In this document: positions 5,851 through 7,268 of the stretch, piece by piece
How positions within the stretch are numbered: position 1 is the stretch's first letter
Layout: the number at the start of each line of letters is the position of its first letter
Source of the DNA: CANQBR01 sp964641395
GTDB taxonomy: Bacteria; Bacillota; Negativicutes; Acidaminococcales; Acidaminococcaceae
Direction: 5' to 3'
Length of the DNA stretch: 7,268 bases
NCBI GenBank assembly: GCA_964641395.1
Contig: CAZXKQ010000042.1
Location: 1-7,268 of the forward strand
Notes under the pieces: model-generated
Database searches by the model: none
The model's input: the letters and a program-made list of their open reading frames with translations, nothing else
What the model was told of the DNA's origin: nothing
Made by a program: the position numbers and the translations under genes

Positions 5851-6777
5851 CTACAGGGGCTTAGAAAGCTCCTGGAACAGCCGGCCTAGCAGGGCATCCC
5901 GCTGGATGTGGTAGACGTACTTGCACAGGGGACGGCGGGGATCCTGGGCCCAGTGGTGGTCGTACTCGGGAATAGGAGTGGGTATGAGCCTGTCCAGCAT
6001 GAAGCGCCTGTCGTCGTTAAGCAGCCACCCTACCGCTGTCACATCCCAAAGCACCCGGCTCCACACCTTCTTGGCGGCGTACTGCTCGGCAGCGGCCACA
6101 GTGTGCCGGACCAGGTAATCGCAAAGGGCGTTCTTCCCGCTGAGCCAGTGGCGCAGCTCTGGCTCCGTGGTAGCAAACTCGCTGACCACCCCCCTGCAGG
6201 GCAGCATTACCAGGGGAACGCCGGAGTTGAAGACTACCCGGGCGGCAGCCACATCCTGGCGGATGTTGAATTCGCCATTATCAGGCCAGTGGAGGGCGTG
6301 GCCGCCTAACCATATCACTACCATCCTATCAGCGATCTCCGGTTGGAGCAGGAGGGCGGAGGCCACATTGGTTATGGCCCCTATGGCCACCACGTAGAGG
6401 GGCCGCCCTGGGCTGAACTTCATGGCCCGCTGGGCCAGATCCAAGGCGGCGGGGGAGGAGACAGGGGTGGCCTCGTCCGGCAGATAACCGGCAGCGCCCT
6501 TAAACACCGGCCGTGATAGCTTCAGCAGGCCTAAAAGTTTTTGGATTTCCCCAAAGCTCCGCTCCATCCCGTCTCCCGGGCTAGTGGCAAGATTGTTGAA
6601 GAAGGGGGCGGCGTAAAGAGCCTCCAGGGACAGTTTCTCGGCCCGCAGAGCCAGGGCTATGGCGTATTGGTCGTCGATCTCGTTAAAGGCGTCCGTGTCT
6701 AGCACCACGGACACAGGGCCCTTAGGGCAGTCCAGCATCCGCAGCCTCTGTTCCAGGGAGAGCTTGCTCTGCCCCAC
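5851..6777 (-). CDS. Nucleoside hydrolase (inosine/uridine-preferring family), probably the 3' part of a frameshifted lipoprotein gene
   Basis: The enzyme hydrolyses the N-glycosidic bond of nucleosides to ribose and a free base. The Ca2+/ribose-binding signature DTDAFNEIDDQ is at 27-37 (Asp27, Asp29, Asp35, Asp36). Next come AIGAITNVASAL (131-142), the ribose-binding NGEFNIRQD (167-175), and VLWDVTAVG (242-250) with the late metal ligand Asp245. The 308-residue length is normal for the family and the catalytic domain looks intact. The substrate base cannot be predicted. The start is uncertain: the GTG at 6777 has a weak ribosome site and sits beside a perfect GC palindrome (6779-6792), while ATG at 6738 has GAGG 6 bases upstream. 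The frame stays open upstream to 6882 and would join the lipoprotein signal peptide at 6857-6979 if the 8-bp G tract lost one base. I infer that this is the true gene form. Confidence 0.92.
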   Translation of the reverse strand: MGQSKLSLEQRLRMLDCPKGPVSVVLDTDAFNEIDDQYAIALALRAEKLSLEALYAAPFFNNLATSPGDGMERSFGEIQKLLGLLKLSRPVFKGAAGYLPDEATPVSSPAALDLAQRAMKFSPGRPLYVVAIGAITNVASALLLQPEIADRMVVIWLGGHALHWPDNGEFNIRQDVAAARVVFNSGVPLVMLPCRGVVSEFATTEPELRHWLSGKNALCDYLVRHTVAAAEQYAAKKVWSRVLWDVTAVGWLLNDDRRFMLDRLIPTPIPEYDHHWAQDPRRPLCKYVYHIQRDALLGRLFQELSKPL

Positions 6778-6778
6778 T

Positions 6779-6792
6779 GGCAGGGCCCTGCC
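6779..6792. repeat. Perfect 14-bp GC palindrome next to the candidate GTG start
   Basis: GGCAGGGCCCTGCC is its own reverse complement and ends one base from the GTG at 6777. An RNA or DNA structure here would hinder initiation at that GTG. It fits better as part of a coding linker read from an upstream start. Confidence 0.4.
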
Positions 6793-6856
6793 CTTGGCCT
6801 GGGCCGGCCGGCTGCCTTTTCCCCCTGGCTGGGCCGTTGGGGCGGGTGTTTTATGG

Positions 6857-6979
6857 TTAATAGAGGAAGTATTTACCCCCCCCTATATGGGAACAGGCGG
6901 TTAGAAGGGCAGTGGCCAGCACCAAGGCCACAAGCAGCCCCCCAAGCCTCCTTCCCCTTAACTTAGCGTGCTCTCCCAT
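6857..6979 (-). CDS. Lipoprotein signal peptide reading frame, probable 5' fragment of the nucleoside hydrolase gene
   Basis: This 40-codon frame has a textbook type II signal peptide: a basic n-region (KLRGRR, 6-11), a hydrophobic core of Gly, Leu, Val and Ala (12-27) and the lipobox LTAC with Cys29. Signal peptidase II would cut before this cysteine, which would then be lipidated and hold the protein on the outer face of the membrane. After only eleven further residues the frame ends at TAA (6857), directly after an 8-G tract (6876-6883). Skipping one G gives an uninterrupted frame through a Pro/Ala/Gly/Lys-rich linker, as in many lipoproteins, into the nucleoside hydrolase. The joined protein would be about 375 residues. 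AGGAGG lies 13 bases upstream of the ATG, a longer gap than ideal, and a good promoter lies further upstream. A free-standing 40-residue lipoprotein is the less likely alternative. Confidence 0.75.
   Translation of the reverse strand: MGEHAKLRGRRLGGLLVALVLATALLTACSHIGGGKYFLY
6876..6883 (-). repeat. G8 homopolymer at the frameshift point
   Basis: Eight G residues on the minus strand lie exactly where the signal-peptide frame and the nucleoside hydrolase frame would have to switch. With seven G the two frames join; with nine G the signal-peptide frame meets TAA at once. Such tracts are classic sites of sequencing indels and of slipped-strand phase variation. Confidence 0.85.
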
Positions 6980-7039
6980 AAGCCTGCGAACGCCTCCTTC
7001 TCCCCTGGGCCGCGGTTCCCCAGCCCTCATCCTTCATCT

Positions 7040-7068
7040 ATATTATGCTAAAAGCAGGGCGGTGTCAA
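7040..7068 (-). promoter_or_regulatory. Promoter of the nucleoside hydrolase / lipoprotein unit
   Basis: Minus strand: perfect -35 TTGACA (7063-7068), 17-bp spacer and -10 TAATAT (7040-7045). It lies 60 bp upstream of the lipoprotein ATG (6979), whereas the GTG at 6777 would need a leader of over 250 nt. This favours translation from 6979. An imperfect dyad (GGCGTAA with TTACCGCC, 7075-7093) lies just upstream of the -35 box and could be an operator. Confidence 0.7.
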
Positions 7069-7119
7069 TCTGAAGGCGTAACTTTTTACCGCCGCCTGCC
7101 GCCTCTGCCGGAAAACCCC

Positions 7120-7149
7120 TTGCCCCTCCGGCCCTTGATAGCTTATAAT
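7120..7149 (+). promoter_or_regulatory. Promoter of the right-edge gene
   Basis: Plus strand: -35 TTGCCC (7120-7125) and a perfect -10 TATAAT (7144-7149) with an 18-bp spacer. It is divergent from the nucleoside hydrolase promoter and gives a leader of roughly 55-60 nt before the ATG at 7214. Confidence 0.6.
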
Positions 7150-7213
7150 GGGTATAGAAGGATAGGGCAATCGCCCCTCTGTAGCGACTATGAGGACGAA
7201 GGGAGGCGCAGCA

Positions 7214-7268
7214 ATGGCACAGGACAGGAAGATGCTCCCCATCGGCATTGAATTTTTTGATGAGTTAC
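7214..7268 (+). CDS. Start of a gene cut by the window edge; possible AAA-ATPase-like (PF09820 type) protein
   Basis: Only 18 codons are visible. The start is well supported: GGAGG at 7202-7206 lies 7 bases before the ATG and a TATAAT promoter lies upstream. The N-terminus contains LPIGIEFFDEL (8-18), which resembles the LPIGI-x-x-F-x-x-(I/L) opening of AAA-ATPase-like proteins with a C-terminal PD-(D/E)XK nuclease domain, where a YVDKT motif normally follows. That motif would lie beyond the window. The functional call rests on about ten residues and is tentative; that a gene starts here is much more certain. Confidence 0.6.
   Translation, partial: MAQDRKMLPIGIEFFDEL

Noticed and set aside
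7045..7251. Two overlapping 66-68 codon frames on opposite strands at the right end
   Set aside because: Both cover the divergent promoter region and the start of the well-supported gene at 7214. Neither has a convincing ribosome site or recognisable sequence.
1..7268. CRISPR arrays, tRNA genes, IS ends, attachment sites
   Set aside because: No spaced direct repeats, cloverleaf-like sequences, transposase frames or terminal inverted repeats were seen on either strand.

Overview
The window looks like chromosomal DNA from a GC-rich member of the class Clostridia. The main reason is a complete SCIFF locus (six-cysteine RiPP precursor plus its radical SAM/SPASM maturase), a system known as nearly universal in Clostridia and rare elsewhere. 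The class A penicillin-binding protein with a lysine/aspartate-rich C-terminal tail, the sigma-A type promoters and the strong Shine-Dalgarno sites also fit a Firmicute. No tRNA, rRNA, IS element, phage gene or CRISPR array was seen.

Layout. (1) 1-124: no gene; two small hairpins downstream of scfB and, at the extreme left, a probable -35 box preceded by an AT-rich dyad, pointing out of the window on the minus strand. (2) 125-1758, minus strand: scfA (48-codon precursor, 1612-1758), an intrinsic terminator/attenuator (1562-1592), then scfB (125-1522, GTG start). (3) 1759-1930: divergent intergenic region with two good promoters back to back, one for scfA and one for the transporter. (4) 1931-3331, plus: sodium-dependent transporter of the NSS/SNF family, with a GC-rich hairpin in its leader. 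(5) 3384-5655, plus: a class A PBP with its own extended -10 promoter. (6) 5726-5770: a bidirectional terminator between convergent units. (7) 5851-6979, minus: a nucleoside hydrolase whose upstream sequence encodes a lipoprotein signal peptide in another frame, separated from it by an 8-bp G tract. One base fewer in the tract would join the two into a single lipoprotein of about 375 residues. (8) 7063-7268: divergent promoters and the first 18 codons of a gene that starts like an AAA-ATPase-like (PF09820-type) protein and runs off the right edge.

How the genes relate. Only scfA and scfB form an obvious functional unit: ScfB installs a thioether cross-link in the ScfA peptide. The attenuator between them should give more precursor than enzyme. 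The transporter, the PBP and the nucleoside hydrolase each have their own promoter and read as separate transcription units for amino-acid uptake, cell-wall synthesis and nucleoside salvage. The two most useful observations are the short scfA gene, easily missed by gene callers, and the homopolymer frameshift that seems to hide a surface-anchored nucleoside hydrolase.
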